Shown piece by piece: positions 1-13,588 of a DNA stretch of 64,000 nt. This stretch comes from Rostratula benghalensis (taxonomy: Eukaryota > Chordata > Aves > Charadriiformes > Rostratulidae), in NCBI GenBank assembly GCA_013399305.1, contig VXAI01000083.1, forward strand, positions 1 to 64,000. Reading direction: 5' to 3'. The position numbers and the translations under genes are program-made. A model generated the notes under the pieces. It was not told the origin of the DNA. It saw only the letters and a list, made by a program, of their open reading frames with translations, and did no database searches. The number at the start of each line of letters is the position of its first letter. The stretch's first letter is position 1.

Positions 1-158
1 ACTGAGAAGAGCCTGGCTCCATCCTCCTGACACTCACTCTTTGCATATTTATAAAAATTAATAAGGTCACCCCTCAGTCTCCGCCAAGCTAAAGTGACCC
101 AGCTCCCTCAGCCTTTCCTCATATGGGAGATGCTCCACTCCCTTCATCATCTTTGTGG
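1..158 (-). repeat. CR1 LINE fragment, cut by the window edge
   Basis: The plus strand reads as the reverse complement of an avian CR1 3' segment: a phrase on the order of ACTGAGAAGAGCCTGGCTCC, then CCCTCAGTCTCCGCCAAGCT, then CCTCAGCCTTTCCTCATA and GGAGATGCTCCACTCCCTTC. These are standard phrases of CR1 copies in birds, recognised from family knowledge. The match fades near 158 and the copy continues left of the window. No open frame remains. It lies inside CHRDL1 intron 3, in the same orientation as the gene. Confidence 0.88.
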
Positions 159-3100
159 CTCTAACTCACACACATTTTATGGAAAGTTTCTGGTTCAGTG
201 GAATTTACTCCAATCACAGATTTTTCATGGAAACCTGCCTGTGTTTCTCATGGTCTCCCCATGATGAGGTTTCCAAGGGCCAACGTTCGAGGACAGCCAT
301 GATGTGTACACAGGGCAGGGCCTCCTGGCGTCGCAAGTGTTCCAGTCTCACAGGAGAAACAGATTCTGTGTCACACGTATCACAGTCAGTTTTGGAATCA
401 TCTCTTAGCTTTTTCTGTTTACAACTATTTCTTCCTGGATTGTTATAAAAGCTTGATCCTAAGATGCTTTACCCTTACTTGGATATGGAGCAGAAGAGCA
501 TTAGTTATCTGCAACTAATCCCTTGAATTACTTAGACAAATTCCAGGGCCAGTTCCTGGTGTTTGATATAGTGGTTACTACTGTAAAAGTATGTATGTGC
601 AGACAGTGAAAAGCAGTAACTGGCTATGAGCAAACTAGCCTTTTGGGAAATGTTACTGTAGGGTGACTTACTTGAGGAAGGGCTTTAGGATCCAGTCCTT
701 ACTACACTCAATTAAGTTTTCAACTTGGATCCTTCTGGATAAAGTTAAGAGGCACAGGTATAATTGCAAACGAACAATTCTAGTACACTAACTAACAAGC
801 TGCCAAAACCACCTCAGAGTCAGTACAGTCATGGCATGATAATCAGTAAAGTATTTATGAGGTGACATCTGACCAGAAGAGAAGAAAATCAGTTGGTTTT
901 GGGTGGTCTTCACCATTGTGGATGGTGAGGCCAAGCATCTTGGTTTTCTAAAGTTACTGTGCTGAGTTGTACTGATCTGCAACCAGTGAGAGGTTGAAGT
1001 GGTAACTGAGTGTACTCCTGAAATGGAGATTGTACAGATTAGACAAGGAAGGTGTGCAGGCAGAGCTCATGCTGCTGTCTGTCTCTAAGCAGGGTCTGTT
1101 AGGACCCTGCACAATACCTCAGTATGGGTCTGTGGGGTTTTATTGCATCTCCATGAGATACTTTCTTGTATGATATTTTGACAATTCTTCTTAGTACTTA
1201 ACACTCTCACTATTACTTATTTTAGTATCAGAACAGCTGGCAAAGATAAGTTTTTTAAAAATCCTACAGACTCTTGGCTTGCTAACTTAAAAACTATTTT
1301 TAAACTGCGACATTTAGAATCACCTAGTGTCAATTACTGCAAAAGATGGGTTTTTAACATCAAGCAGAAAGACTAGGCGCTCAGCCTGGCTTGGTTTTTG
1401 CAGTTTGTGTGGTTTTTTAACCACCCTTACAAAAACAATCAAGTGCTAAACAATATGAAATTAATCATGAGGTCTAATGCCTTAAGAAACTTACCATACT
1501 GGGAACTGTTCTGCAGATCTCTCTGGTCTTTTGTAAGTAGACAGATGACAGATTATGAATTTGAATCCAGAGAGGATTTTATGAAACATGTTTTCTGAAT
1601 CAACATGGAGCATAAGCATGTACAGACCAAGAGACTGAGGCTTTGTTTTAGAAGCCTATTCACTAGACAATCAATTGAATTTTACTATAACTCTGGGACA
1701 ACTGTTTGCAATGACATCTTTCCTGCATATTCTCTTGTATTCCCAGTGAGTTTAGTTGCAACAGGTACTTCAAAACCCTCTAGGCTGTATCCTGGGGCTG
1801 GAAACAATCCTTGGGCACCAGCTAACTGCTCATCTCACACGTGCTGCTTCTGTACAGAAATCAGGTCACCCCAGGTTGTAAGGACATCATGTGAGGCCAT
1901 AATACTCGCCTTGACATTTAAAATTGGCATAAGAATTGCAGGATAACTATTCAGAAGCAAGACACAAAGAGCAATTTCATGAAGGTCACAATAAAATACA
2001 ATTCTTGGAAATGTGCAAAGCAGGACCATTTCTAATGCCAGAGGGGAACATGACTCAAGTATGAGAGTACTTCTTCCTGCTTTGCTTATTGAAAATTTTA
2101 TGAAATCTGAATCAGCTTAGGTACACACACTGTCCCGCACAAGTGGACAGCACTTTGATGACTTGACATCTGGTTTTGGAAAACTGTTTGCTTGGGTAGG
2201 AGTTGCACATATCCCTAGGTCTCCTTGTTAAAAAACCCTATTGTTAATTCTCCTCCTTCATGGAGTTCAGGTCTTTTCCCAACAAGTGAAATAATTCTTC
2301 AGGGTAGATTATACATAAGTCAGATACAGAGCTGATTCTTGATTATTGAGTCTTTCTGCTGGTGTTTTTCTGGTGTTTTTCATAGCACACTAATGCAATG
2401 GGCTTTAGGTTCCATCATGAAGGAGTAGTCCTAGGAGGCCCCAAATTAGTAATTGAAGTAGTCTGGAATAACAGCAATGGGATAACTTACTCATGTGCAG
2501 AAAATTACGTTTTTGGATAAAAGCCTGCAGGTGGATTTGCAAGGGCTAAAAAAGCCCCAGGCAGCAATGTAGAATAAATGCTAACTTGCACTGATTGCAA
2601 TTCATGCTAGGACCTGGAAGCAAAAAATGCAGGGACGAGAGAGTTGCACTTAAGATGTTGGAATCTTCTTTTATGTTACGCACCTTGTTACCTCTCTAGC
2701 TTTCTTCAGATGCTCCCAGAATGCAGGCTGCAGTTGCCAAAGGTCAACCACAACATAAAAAATGCTGTTTTCCTCTGCCACTGGAATGTGTTTTCAACAT
2801 GAAGCAGACTGTCACCCACAGGAGCTGTGCATGTCTTAGAATGGAATTCACGTTCTGTTTGTGTACGGGACAAGCCTTCCTGAAATTAGCCAGTCTGAGT
2901 ACTGTCATTCACAGCAATAGCTCTATCCTGAGCCAGACACATGCAGAGTAGGAACCGTGCCTCCCACTCCAACTTTCAGCTTTCATCCAAAAGCAGACCT
3001 GGGACTGGCCACAGCAGAAAAAAATTATGGATATTTTTTTGCCAAACACCCATGACAATGGGCTGACTTGTGGATCTTTTTTGGTCTTTTTGGTTTTGTT

Positions 3101-6100
3101 TTGTTTTAATCCTGCTGCAGAATCTGTAAAACTTGAAGGGTAACAATATACCCTAATGTCCCACCTTGCATGTGGTGAACAGCATCTCTTGCACTACAGT
3201 AAGGATTAGCCCATTTCTTTCAAATGGGTCCCAGTGAACCCAGGGGTTCTGAAAAAAATCTCTGAAAAAAGTGCTCTTCAGTGATTAACTCTGGAGACTC
3301 TTAAGTAAACAAGGTGTAACATTTTAATTTCAGTTTTAGGGCAGCGATATTGAAAACTAATGCAAAGCACATGAGCTGCGCTTTGGTTCAAAACATTTCC
3401 CTTCAGCAGGTAATGCTTTTGCACTTCATGCAGCAGAAACGCAACTAAAAGGAAGGTCCTGACGAATGAAGTGGTGTGCTTGTGCTTTATTCCTGATACT
3501 GTAAGGTACTAACACCCCACTTCACTAGTACAGGAGGAAAGTAACAGCAAATGGTATATTAGTATCACATTAGATGACAGAGGGTTTGGACTCCCCTGTG
3601 TAGCTGTGCATTTCTGCTGCCTGTGAACTCACATTACCTATTTTTCTGTGTCACCAAGGACATGTGCACGACACTCGAGAATCTGAAGCTCCTTGGCAGC
3701 TCCTGTGACTGCAAGGTACAGGCTTCAATCTGGCAACTTACTGAAGCAGGTGCAGTTAGTTAGTCTTTTAGTTACTTTTGACTGCAAAACCAGTTGGAAC
3801 ACATTTGAATCCTCTGTGACCCTGATATACAGGAGAGAAACATAAAATGAGTAAATCTAATAACTTTGAAATTCGCTTTGTGAGGGAACCTAGGCTAAGC
3901 TCTTCTCTCTGGCTTTAAAATGGTATGTACTTCTTCCTGTTGCTTGAACAGCCATTTTGACAGCTAGATAAGCATGTATAGGTGTGAACAGCCATGGAGC
4001 TGCTTTGATTAACAACATCCGAACTAGCCTCCTTTCACCTAAGGAATTGGAGCTCTGAAAAGAGTAGTAATGAGTTCTTTGACCCCTGCTGCTTTGGAGT
4101 CTATGTTCCAAGGGGTTCAGCCAAAGCTCTTCCCAGTCCTGGAAAAATCTAAGTGCTAGTAACATACCAAGCAAAAGATGAAGAAACCTACCTCCAGGCA
4201 GAAATTTTCTAAGTTAGGCTCTTCCCTCTACTACACATAAACCAATGGAATATGGTTGTTATATATACGAAACAGCTATTCATTATGAGACACATATTTG
4301 GAATGGAGGAATAAATATGTGTTGATAATATGATCCTTATAAATTCAAAACAGAGCAGCCTAAGAAAGAGGTGAGGGAAGTGTCCTGCAGAAAGAGATTA
4401 TGTAGTTTGCTAAGAGAGTGACAGTCAGAAAGATTTCGATCATACTTGTGTTGAATAAATCCGGAACAACTCTGTTGATTGAACTAGCCCTGATACTATG
4501 TGTTCAGATCAAACTGTATTTTTAAAATATTCTTTAAAAAAAGATCCTAATGTTTATATGGGAAAGCGATAACATAAATAATATTCTTCTGTGTTTATGC
4601 AGTGCATTTCATGCACAAACAGCAGTGCTTTTACATAACACAGAGCACTTGCCTATTTTCCTGCAGTTCCAGTAAAACTAAGGTACAGTGACAGCAGTAG
4701 GTTTTGCTTTCTACCCAGAGATCAAACTAATGCTTATCTTCTGATCCATTTGTACCAGAAGGCCCAGTGCAAAGAAACATATAGCTGGGAATCTGGATTT
4801 CCTCACTGCTGCTGTGATTCACTTCCCCAGAAAGGCCTTTGGTACAGAAAACATTCTGTGATCATTTTTTGGCCATCTTAGAGTGAATGTGAGATACTGA
4901 GGCTGCTTGATGAGGGGGCCAAATGCAGAGGGGATAAAGAAAACATGGAAGACAGGGAATCTCTGTATTATAGGCAGCGAGGGACATTACTCAATACAAT
5001 AGTCAATACAATTGTCATGGTGACCTGGGATAACACACATCTTTGTTTTTTGCAGAAATTTACCAGTCTGTCCTCTGTGGAGGTATACATTTGCCTCAGA
5101 AAGGCAGGAAACCTGTCAGTGCAATTGACACAGTTACTACATATTCCTGACTGCTCCTAGGGCAGTTTCAGGGCTGGACAACTAAACCGAGCCCTCAGTG
5201 TCATCAACATGTGGTGGGGCAAACTGGTATTGCAGACTGAGTGTTGCAAAGTCAAACCCACCATCTGCTGAAGAGGTAAATGTGTTTACCACTATCACAT
5301 CAAGAAAATACAAATATTCTAGAGCTACTTCATCACCAGAACTAAATCCTGATTCATCAGCTCATAAGAATACAGGAACCTCAGACAGAGAAAACCTGTA
5401 ACACTGTTTCAGTGCAAAGTTATCTTCTAGGGATCACCTGGCATTATTTTAAATAACCTTTGTGGCTGGAGGTCCTTGGGGGATTACAGCACAACATAAG
5501 AGAGCAAATGTATTTCTTTCCTATTAAAAATTCCTTTGCTTAATTTCTTCCCTCTACTTTTGTTTCTACTCTACATGAATGTGTCACCCCAAGGTCTGAT
5601 CTGAAGTGCATCGAAGTAAATAGATTTGGAACCTGGCCCAAACACCTACTCTGTGTGGTACAGCATGAAGTTTCCTGTTTCATTTTCTGTCTCATATTTC
5701 TACTATACTCCTTAGCATTTCTAGAGAGGGAACTATATCACAGCCAATAACTGCATCTGTTTTCATAGAAAGCTGAGTCCAAAAACTATCAAAGCTAATA
5801 GAAATCTGTTGATTGACTGCAGCAGACTTGGATCAACCTTCAGTCCATCTGCATTTAGCCTTTTCCATCAGTCATGCATCACAATCCCATGTATTGTAAA
5901 TCTATGATTTAAAGAAACACAGATGATGTGTGAAGGTCTCTTTAAAAAAAACCAACAAAAACAGTGCAGCAACATTGTTTTTAAAGTAGTGAGTGAGGCT
6001 GACAATAAATTTGGATTGAAAAGTTGTGCACTATCCAAAAACTGCAAACACAAGCTCTAAACAAAATCCATATGTGTCTCTCAGAGGTGCAGGTGTCAAA

Positions 6101-6625
6101 GATATTAAGCCACACACTTCTTCACATTAAAATAACTTCAAGGACCAGGTTAAGCTCTGAAAACTCCAAGGTAATTCAGAGTTAATCACAACAGCTAGTC
6201 TTTAATATGGTCAGGCAACAGAAGGTGTATGAAACGCGTTGCTTGAAGGAACTAGTAGCACTTTATCTAGACAGTATGAATTTTCATACAGACTCAAGGC
6301 AAAGATGTAGTTTCAGCTTAAACATTCAAAAGGGTGTTGGTTGTTTTTTAGCTTTCTATGGCTAAAGTAAAACTCTTCACATTATTTTAATATATTTTCT
6401 GCAGCTTAATTTCCTGTGTTTTGTTTTATAGTGGCATAAAAAATTGCCCAGCAAAACTATGAAGGAGTCATAAAACACTTTCTAGGTTGCTCCATTTTAA
6501 TTCCTGCTCAAAGGTTGAACTATTGTATGAATCTACCAATCACTTTCCTAGCCAAGGAAACAAATTGAGTGAAGCTTTAGTGCATTTTGAATCCTCTCTG
6601 AAGCATCTTTGAAGCTCTTGGAAGT

Positions 6626-6694
6626 TATCCTATCCTATCCTATCCTATCCTATCCTATCCTATCCTATCCTATCCTATCCTATCCTATCCTATC
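6626..6694. repeat. (TATCC)n pentanucleotide microsatellite
   Basis: About 13.8 uninterrupted copies of TATCC run from 6626 to 6694, with essentially no sequence error, ending in TATC before unique sequence. The perfect array suggests recent slippage and likely length polymorphism. It lies in CHRDL1 intron 3, with no sign of function. Confidence 0.97.
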
Positions 6695-9600
6695 ATGTCA
6701 GTCCAAAGAATGAATGTTCTAATTCTGTCATCTATGTGGGGAATATACATCTTTTTTTCAGTGCATTTTGGATGCTGATTTACACATAGGTCGTTTGAAT
6801 TTTTATGGTCAAAAAAAGCATAATGGAAACAAGTGATAACCTCAGTCTGGCTGCAATAGCAAACATTCCTTATGAAGCTGGCAACAAAGGCACATCACAA
6901 ACCAAACAAAATTATCTGACTGCACATCAATAGGAAAAAAATTAGACATCTCCCAAGAATGCCTATTATCATTATATTTCCAAATCAAATTTACTTCCAA
7001 ATAAACGATCTGTAATTCTATGGTACCACCACAGGAACCAAATGTGGACTGGAAAAATGTGGAATTTGCTCTTTTCAATAGATAATAGTAAGAAGTTCTC
7101 CAGTTATTGCTATCAGCTGCTGTGTATGTTGTTATGTCTCCTGTACTGTAACTGCCAAGAGCTGGGGTCACAGGTTATTTTTAATGTCTTTTTCATTATC
7201 CAAAAAGTGCAGGGGTGGGCAGTGAAGGCATAGCTACTGAGCCCGCAGGCAGTGCAACAGCATGGATTAAGGGTCTCAAGATTGAGATGCTGAGGTATAG
7301 TAACAAGTGAAGGCAGATGTGAGCATTCAAGGGGATCTGAGCATGCAGAATTAATTCCATGAATTGAGGCTTATGTCTGACATGTGACAAAGTGGGCAGA
7401 ATGCTGAGAATGTGGCCAGTCTTTCTAAAACCTGAGATGTGCCTATAGCTCCAAACTCAAGAGTCAATGGACTGCTATCTAAGTGCTAATTGTCTGTTTC
7501 TTGTGGTCAGGAAGATGTGCTTGTAGGACTCATTACTCAGTTGGTTATGAACCTGTAACATACCATGCTTCAGTTTCAGAATATATGGATTTTATTCTTT
7601 GGATGAACAGTTCAGACAAGATTAGATAATGGTTTCAAATGGTCGAGATTTTCAGGAGTCTAGGTTTTTGTGTTATCTCTCAAACAATTCAGCTGCCTGA
7701 AGAACTATGGATAATGTTGTATTGGCAAAAAATAAAACTAGTATGGACTTTGAAGCTTTGCAGTTTGTTTGTTCATGTTGATTATTCCTGAAGTTTCCCC
7801 AGTCTTGTATTCCAAAAGTAATTGTACAGAAATCTCTCTTTGCTCTCAGAGTTTTCTTTTTCCTAATTTTTTTAGCACTGTGTTTTGTATGGAGACACTT
7901 CAGACTTTCAGTTGTACATGTGGTACATCGTGCTGATTAGTCCTTGTAGGTAACATGTACGTCAGATGTTTGAAGTCCTCCAAGGCTAATTGTTGATGAC
8001 TACAAAAAAAGGTGTATGAAGGGAATCCCAATTATTATAATGTTGTGCTGCCTTAGATCTTTTTTCATCTGAACATTTCCGCCGAGATTTAACCATTCTC
8101 GATCAATGACTTACACGGAGATTGTCCTCCACTGGTCCTTAATCCCTGCTCTCTGGAGCATCCTTCACATGTCAGGCACAGTGCTCCCATCAGCTCTGTG
8201 CAGCGAACTGGGAATTCAGTATCCAAATCACTTACAGGCTGCTATTGTTTTACACAAGTGTTGGATATTGTAACTTTTCTCCATAATTTATCAAGTCTTT
8301 CCTAAAATGGCAGCTGTTACTGCACTCTTGTTTTCATCTCATGGACTACATCTAGGCCTTTAGGAGGCACCTTTGGAAGATGCCTTTTTTTAAATTATTG
8401 TCTGAAAATACAGCATGTATCAACTTTCAGTAGCTATAATATTTGGTACTGTCTCCAAATTCCCATTAAATACTTAGGTTTCTGAATCATGTGTATCACT
8501 TCAGGCACAGCCCTTTGGCACATTACTCATAAAAATTCTGGATGTTGAATATTCCTGTAATAGTCTGGTTTTGATCTAGAATTCAGCATGTGAAATGTTT
8601 CTGACTGTAATTTCAGAAATGTAGCATCAGTCAACAGAGATACATTTTATATGGGAGGTAACAATTGTTCTTTTACTAACAGCATGGAAAACTGTATCTA
8701 CTTAGTAAGAGACCACCTGAACATCTCAATATTACCATATTTTTATGGGTTTTTTCTCTTTCTTATTCAGGCCTCACACTCATCTATTTAAGACAATTAA
8801 AATTCCTTGTAACCAGTGAGTTCTGGGCCCTGAGTTTCTCACTTAAGTGACATGAGAAGGGTAGGTGGTAGCAACAAGAATTACATAGAGAATGGAAGAG
8901 TTAGACACAGTATAACTTCCTCCATCCCACAAAATACTTGTGAAATAGGTTGGGTTTTTCTGAATGGAAGGGTGAGAAGACAAGAATTGAGAGCCTGGGA
9001 GCTCTGGTGTGTGAGCTGGGTAAAACCCAAAATATCATCACAAAATGGTTTATTGTACATGAATTCTGCAATAGAAACTTGTTCCATCAGAGCATTCCAA
9101 TGGCCAGGGCTGAAGATTTTAGTTACAATTCAGTGCAAGATACACTGTATTATACACATGCTTCTGTGTTTACATATATGATGTATATTAGGTCCAGAGG
9201 TGGTGTGCATACTCCTTGCACCTTGCAAGGCTGAGCCTTTAACAGTATCTACACTAAAGAGTGCAGTTACTTCTCAGTTACTGAAATGAATTGAGAGAAG
9301 GTAGCACTACTCATTGCAGGGACATTTTTCCTGATTGTAAAGTGAGTATTGCAGTGCAGTGAATTCTTCACTGTCCTAACTAGGTTGCTTCCAGGATCTA
9401 AAATAGTTAATTTAAATATACAGGTATTACTATGTCATGCTGCAGTCTACCATGCAGACATAGCCTCATTTATTTTCAGGTGATGTTCTTAGACCACTGT
9501 TGTAAGATACCTGATCCGGTCCATCTTTGTATTTAGTCCAGCTATGTATATATGTACCACCTGGCATTTTGTTGCTATTTCAATATCTAAAGAAGAATGA

Positions 9601-9971
9601 AGAGTAGATCAGAAAAGAGGTTTGAATTTGATACAGAAGAATCATAGTACCAAAGGAGCTTAAACTTATATGTGCTACTAATCATGAACGTTCTTGGAAG
9701 CCAGTGTGTTTAGTCAGGGCAGCAAGTGGAATATGGAAACCCTTTCTAAATCCTGCAATAGTCCATTTTTGCTTCAAAGTGTACTCAAAAATTTTAGATC
9801 TTTTAACTAGACTAAATGCTTTGATTCACAATTGTTCCATGTAGAAATAATCCAATCTACAAGAAGTGTTCCATTTATAAAGGCACTGTCCACCGTAGTG
9901 CCATCAAAGACAGCTGCAGCTGAATCCTTGAAGAACTTGTACATGACTACCTGAAAGGAGTTTGTAGAGAG

Positions 9972-10262
9972 GCAGTGGTTGGTTCTTCTCCCAAGTCACA
10001 GGTGACAGGTCAAGAGGAAATGTCCTCAAGTTGCATCAGGGGAGGTTCATATTGGATATCAGGAAAAATTTTTACACTGAAAGGGTTGTTAATCATTGGA
10101 ATGGGCTGCCCAGGGTTGAGGCACCATCCATGGAGGTGTTTAAAAGATGGGTTTGCATGGTGCTCAGGGACATGGTTTAGTGATGGTTTGTATTAGAGTT
10201 ATGTTGATGGTTGGACTAGATGATCTTAAAGGTCCCTTCCAACCTAGACAATGATTCTATGA
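9972..10262 (+). repeat. CR1 LINE 3' end, plus orientation
   Basis: The segment shows the CR1 tail order: TTCTCCCAAGTCACAGGTGA, then CAAGAGGAAATGTCCTCAAG, GGAATGGGCTGCCCAGGG, GGACATGGTTTAGTGATGG, GGTTGGACTAGATGATCTTA and GGTCCCTTCCAACCTA, ending in the terminal octamer-like ATTCTATGA at about 10253-10261. It is a 5'-truncated copy, the usual fate of CR1. The 73-aa open frame at 9975-10196 is a shadow of this element. It sits antisense to CHRDL1 in intron 3. Confidence 0.95.
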
Positions 10263-10537
10263 AGTTCATTTTCATGACAGGAGGCAGGAGCTCTAAGAGT
10301 TATGGTGAATTCTCTCCCTGACTCTATAACTCTCTTCTCCTGTGATGATGCCTGGAACATCCTGAGGTGGAAAGGAGTTCAAGCTCAGAAGCATGTGATG
10401 TCCTTTTGGGTCTCCCTAATGAAAGTGTAAAGAGAGTAAAAAGAGTCCCAGTGAATGTGAACCTAGTATTTTTGGTTACATGTGTGTGATGATAAGATCT
10501 AATTCAGACCACAACATACTTATCTACTTCTGTACAA

Positions 10538-10578
10538 GACACAAGGTCTGGATTTACAGGACACAAGGTCTGGATTTT
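10538..10578. repeat. Two-copy 22-bp direct tandem repeat
   Basis: GACACAAGGTCTGGATTT occurs at 10538 and again at 10560, a period of 22 bp. The copies are nearly identical, so this is a small recent tandem duplication. No function is implied. Confidence 0.9.
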
Positions 10579-11888
10579 ACCAATGCTAGAAAGAATAAGT
10601 TTTTGTTTTCTTTTAAAAAAAAAAACAGTCAGCAGTGAATCTGTGGTAGAAGCTGGTAGGATTGAACCACTGGTGGAAAGCAGAAGATACTTCATAACAT
10701 GTGTCTGACAACTACTTAAGATTCAGGGTGGCTGCTGCCAGGGAGACAGGATACAAACACTGCATCTCTTTGTGTCAGCAAGTCCAGTGTCACTATGGAT
10801 GCAGGAGACTTTAATTCCAAGGGGAGAGCAGTGCCAACTTTTCTCAAAGGAATCCCTTCAACAGCTCCTCCACTTAGGTAGTTATGAAGTTCAGTTTCCA
10901 ATGAAAGTTGCTGCCTCCTGGCATTACCTCTGCTTCGTTAAATAAGGAGGCAGTTATTTGGGAAGTTAGACTCTATAAGGCCTGCAGAAAGGTAGGAGGA
11001 AGAGCCCAAAGTCACTGTGACTAGCACTACTCATTTCTGAAATGCAGCTTGAGAAACCGAGGGAAAGCATACATGACAGAAAATAATAAGCATTTATGAG
11101 ACTGTTTCGAATGGATGGCTAACGGCCAGAGCTCTGGCACGTTCCATTAAAAAATAACCAGGGAAACCAGAGAAGTGAATTGCCTGCATGTCATGGGATG
11201 CTGCACAAAAGGCATTGTATGCCAGACACATAGCAATGGAAAGCTGGCATAAGATGTGCAAGAAGACTTGAGATTCTTATTCAGATCAAGCATGGATATT
11301 ACCACTGAAGACAGAGCACCAAATGCAATATGCATAATCACTGCAGAAAGCAGGATGCAAATAACCCCTGAAATCACAGGAGACTGCTGCTCCTTTTTTG
11401 CCTAACGTTGGCACAGATCTGTCTGAATTACAGATTCGATTAGGGGAAAATAACCCTTAGTGGAACTCCCATTTTTAATGAGATGCTGCCCAGATAGCGA
11501 TTTAATGGCCCATCATATGTAGCAGATTAATAGACTATAGACAGATTCTAAGAGCAGTTAAGAGAAGATGATGGATCACAACTCAGGAAAGGCTCATTCT
11601 GTTAATTTTCTGGATTGATCAGTTTAAACACCAATACAAAATTCTAGCTGAAGACTGTGAATAGCAAGAACTTAATTTGGTATGAAGGATGTGGGAATTT
11701 ACAGGGGCACTTACTCTTCCTAACTAGGTCATTGAAGAATGTTTGAAAATATTGATAGGTATCATGACATTTACAGCCTCATGAACAGAAAAAAGCCAAA
11801 TGTTTAACTTCCAAAGAGCACTTGAAGCAAAACCAGTCAATCTAGAAGCATTTATGTTTCCATACTAAATACTGTACAGAGATATTTA

Positions 11889-11921
11889 GGAAAAAAGAAA
11901 AAAAAAAAGAAAAGAAAAAAG
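11889..11921. repeat. A-rich polypurine tract
   Basis: This is a 33-base run of only A and G on the plus strand, mostly A with scattered G. It is low-complexity sequence within CHRDL1 intron 3. It would be a pyrimidine tract in the CHRDL1 transcript, but no coding exon follows it. Confidence 0.9.
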
Positions 11922-13494
11922 TTCCTGACCCCAAATGCCAATTACATACTAAGAGTAGGATTTCTATGATTTAACTCAAGCTGTCAAAAAGGTAAGGATC
12001 TAGCATAAGCTATTTGCCTGTTCTCCCTCAATAATCAGTGGAGAGAGACAGGCATCTCCAGGGGAAAATTCTTCTCAATCTGGGTGACAGGATGAATCAC
12101 CCTCTGGGGACAGCATGTGTCCAAACGCTGTAAGGGGTATCTAGATGATTCCCTTGCTAAGTGAAGTTTAGATGAGCTGGAAAAACAGACCAGATTTTGG
12201 GCACACCAGTCCTTTTGATCTGAAAAGGAGTTCATGTGGCCAGCATGTTACCACTTAATCTAACAGCACTGAAGGTCAAGTAAAGCACGCTACCTTACAA
12301 ACTTTCTTTCCTATGCATTAGAACATCATAGGTAGATAAAACTCTGCCATCAACTAGATGCCAAAGTGTTAGATCTAAAGTTGAATAGGATGAATCTCTG
12401 ATTAAGAAAGGATTCTAGATATCTAGATCAGGTATCGATATACACATCTGACAGACAGACATTTATAATTGTCAGGACAGTTGAATCCTACCAAAAATTG
12501 ACAGGTGGGTGACATTTATTCTTCAGTAAGTGCAATGAACACACTACAATCCCAGCTGAGCAGCAAACTGACTTGTACACACGTGTCCTTCCACCATTGC
12601 ATACTGCCTCCTGCTCACAGGTTTTGGTCAGGGAACAGCTGTTTTCCTCAGACAATGAAACTCTCTGGAGAAAGTCAAATAAAACCCCTTTCTATGATGC
12701 TGCATGAATACTCTTTTATAAATGGAAATGCCACTAAGACAGACATTTAGGGAAAAGCTCCAGTGAAATCTACCAGCCATTAGGCCATGTCGGGAATGTT
12801 GTAACAGCCTCGTGAAAGATCCTGCCTAGCCTCTTTCATACAGTGGCTCTTAATAATGAGCATATAATAAATGTACAGTCTGGAGGAATTTACTATACAG
12901 TATCCAATTGAATTTATATAGTCATAAACTTCTACAGCACTGCTTCTATGATTTACAACAGTCTCCGCTAATTATGAAGCTGAGATGTAAAAGGCCAATG
13001 TTACCAGACTGGTTGTACAGTGATTACAAATGCACATTTGCCATGGCAATTTTGAATTGCTTATTAACAGAGAACCATTGCAAGTAACTATGTATTTTAG
13101 CCTGCTCTTATGAAAAGCACCCAAAGCAGAAACCTAGGAAGTTTGTGGGATGGGATTCTATTGCGGTGGAGTTTAGAGATAAGGGAAGGAGCCAGAGCAG
13201 GTAGTCTATGGACCCCATCAATGAAACTTCTGCTGCCTTCTGCCTGGATTGTAGAAGACTGGATTTAGTAGCTTACCTGATTCCTTCCCAATTCTATACT
13301 TCTAATTTCCTAAAAAGAAACCACCACAGGTAATAGTGTAACTTACAGTAGGACAAGCTCCTCATGACCTAAATGGATATAGAAGGATGTTTACTTCACA
13401 GAAGATTTCCAGCACAGACATTTAATTTTCCTATTACTCAGCATATTAAAATATACTATTTCAGAAAGGACTGTATGTCATTAATAGAAATTAC

Positions 13495-13588
13495 CTGGGC
13501 ATCGTGGGCAGCACAGCTGTGGTACATGAACAGGGGAAGGACAGTGTAGACTTGGGCATCTTATTCTGCTGCACAGTACATTTCCATT
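13495..13588 (-). CDS. CHRDL1: CHRDL1 coding exon 3: C-terminal half of VWC domain 1
   Basis: Read down from 13588, this 94-nt exon follows the acceptor ATATCCGCAG and ends at the donor G|GTAATT. It starts in phase 0 and leaves one base for the next exon. It encodes residues 71-101: NGNVLCSRIRCPSLHC, then a Pro-rich linker and LCCPRCP. The last six cysteines of a VWC domain are in place (76, 81, 86, 96, 97, 100). The match to mammalian CHRDL1 as I recall it is close, with conservative changes such as Val to Ile in SRIRC. Known role: the VWC domains bind BMP4 and related ligands in the extracellular space and block receptor signalling. The next coding exon is not in the window. Confidence 0.95.

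Larger units (their letters stand above)
1..13494 (-). other. CHRDL1: CHRDL1 intron 3 (5' part; continues left of the window)
   Basis: This stretch follows the donor of the third coding exon (GTAATT reading down from 13494) and contains no recognisable further CHRDL1 exon. I looked on the minus strand for the next expected coding segment, the start of VWC domain 2 with its CEYNG..YQHGE and QCTQCSC motifs, and did not find it. Contents are two CR1 copies (1-158 and about 9972-10262), a TATCC microsatellite (6626-6694), a 22-bp direct repeat near 10538, an A-rich purine tract near 11889, and otherwise unremarkable AT-rich sequence. Short open frames here have no recognisable protein character. 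Confidence 0.75.

Noticed and set aside
13261..13400. Possible extra small CHRDL1 exons with AG...GTAAGC/GTAAGT boundaries on the minus strand
   Set aside because: Splice-like ends exist, but the enclosed 22-34 nt do not encode conserved CHRDL1 residues and do not keep phase.
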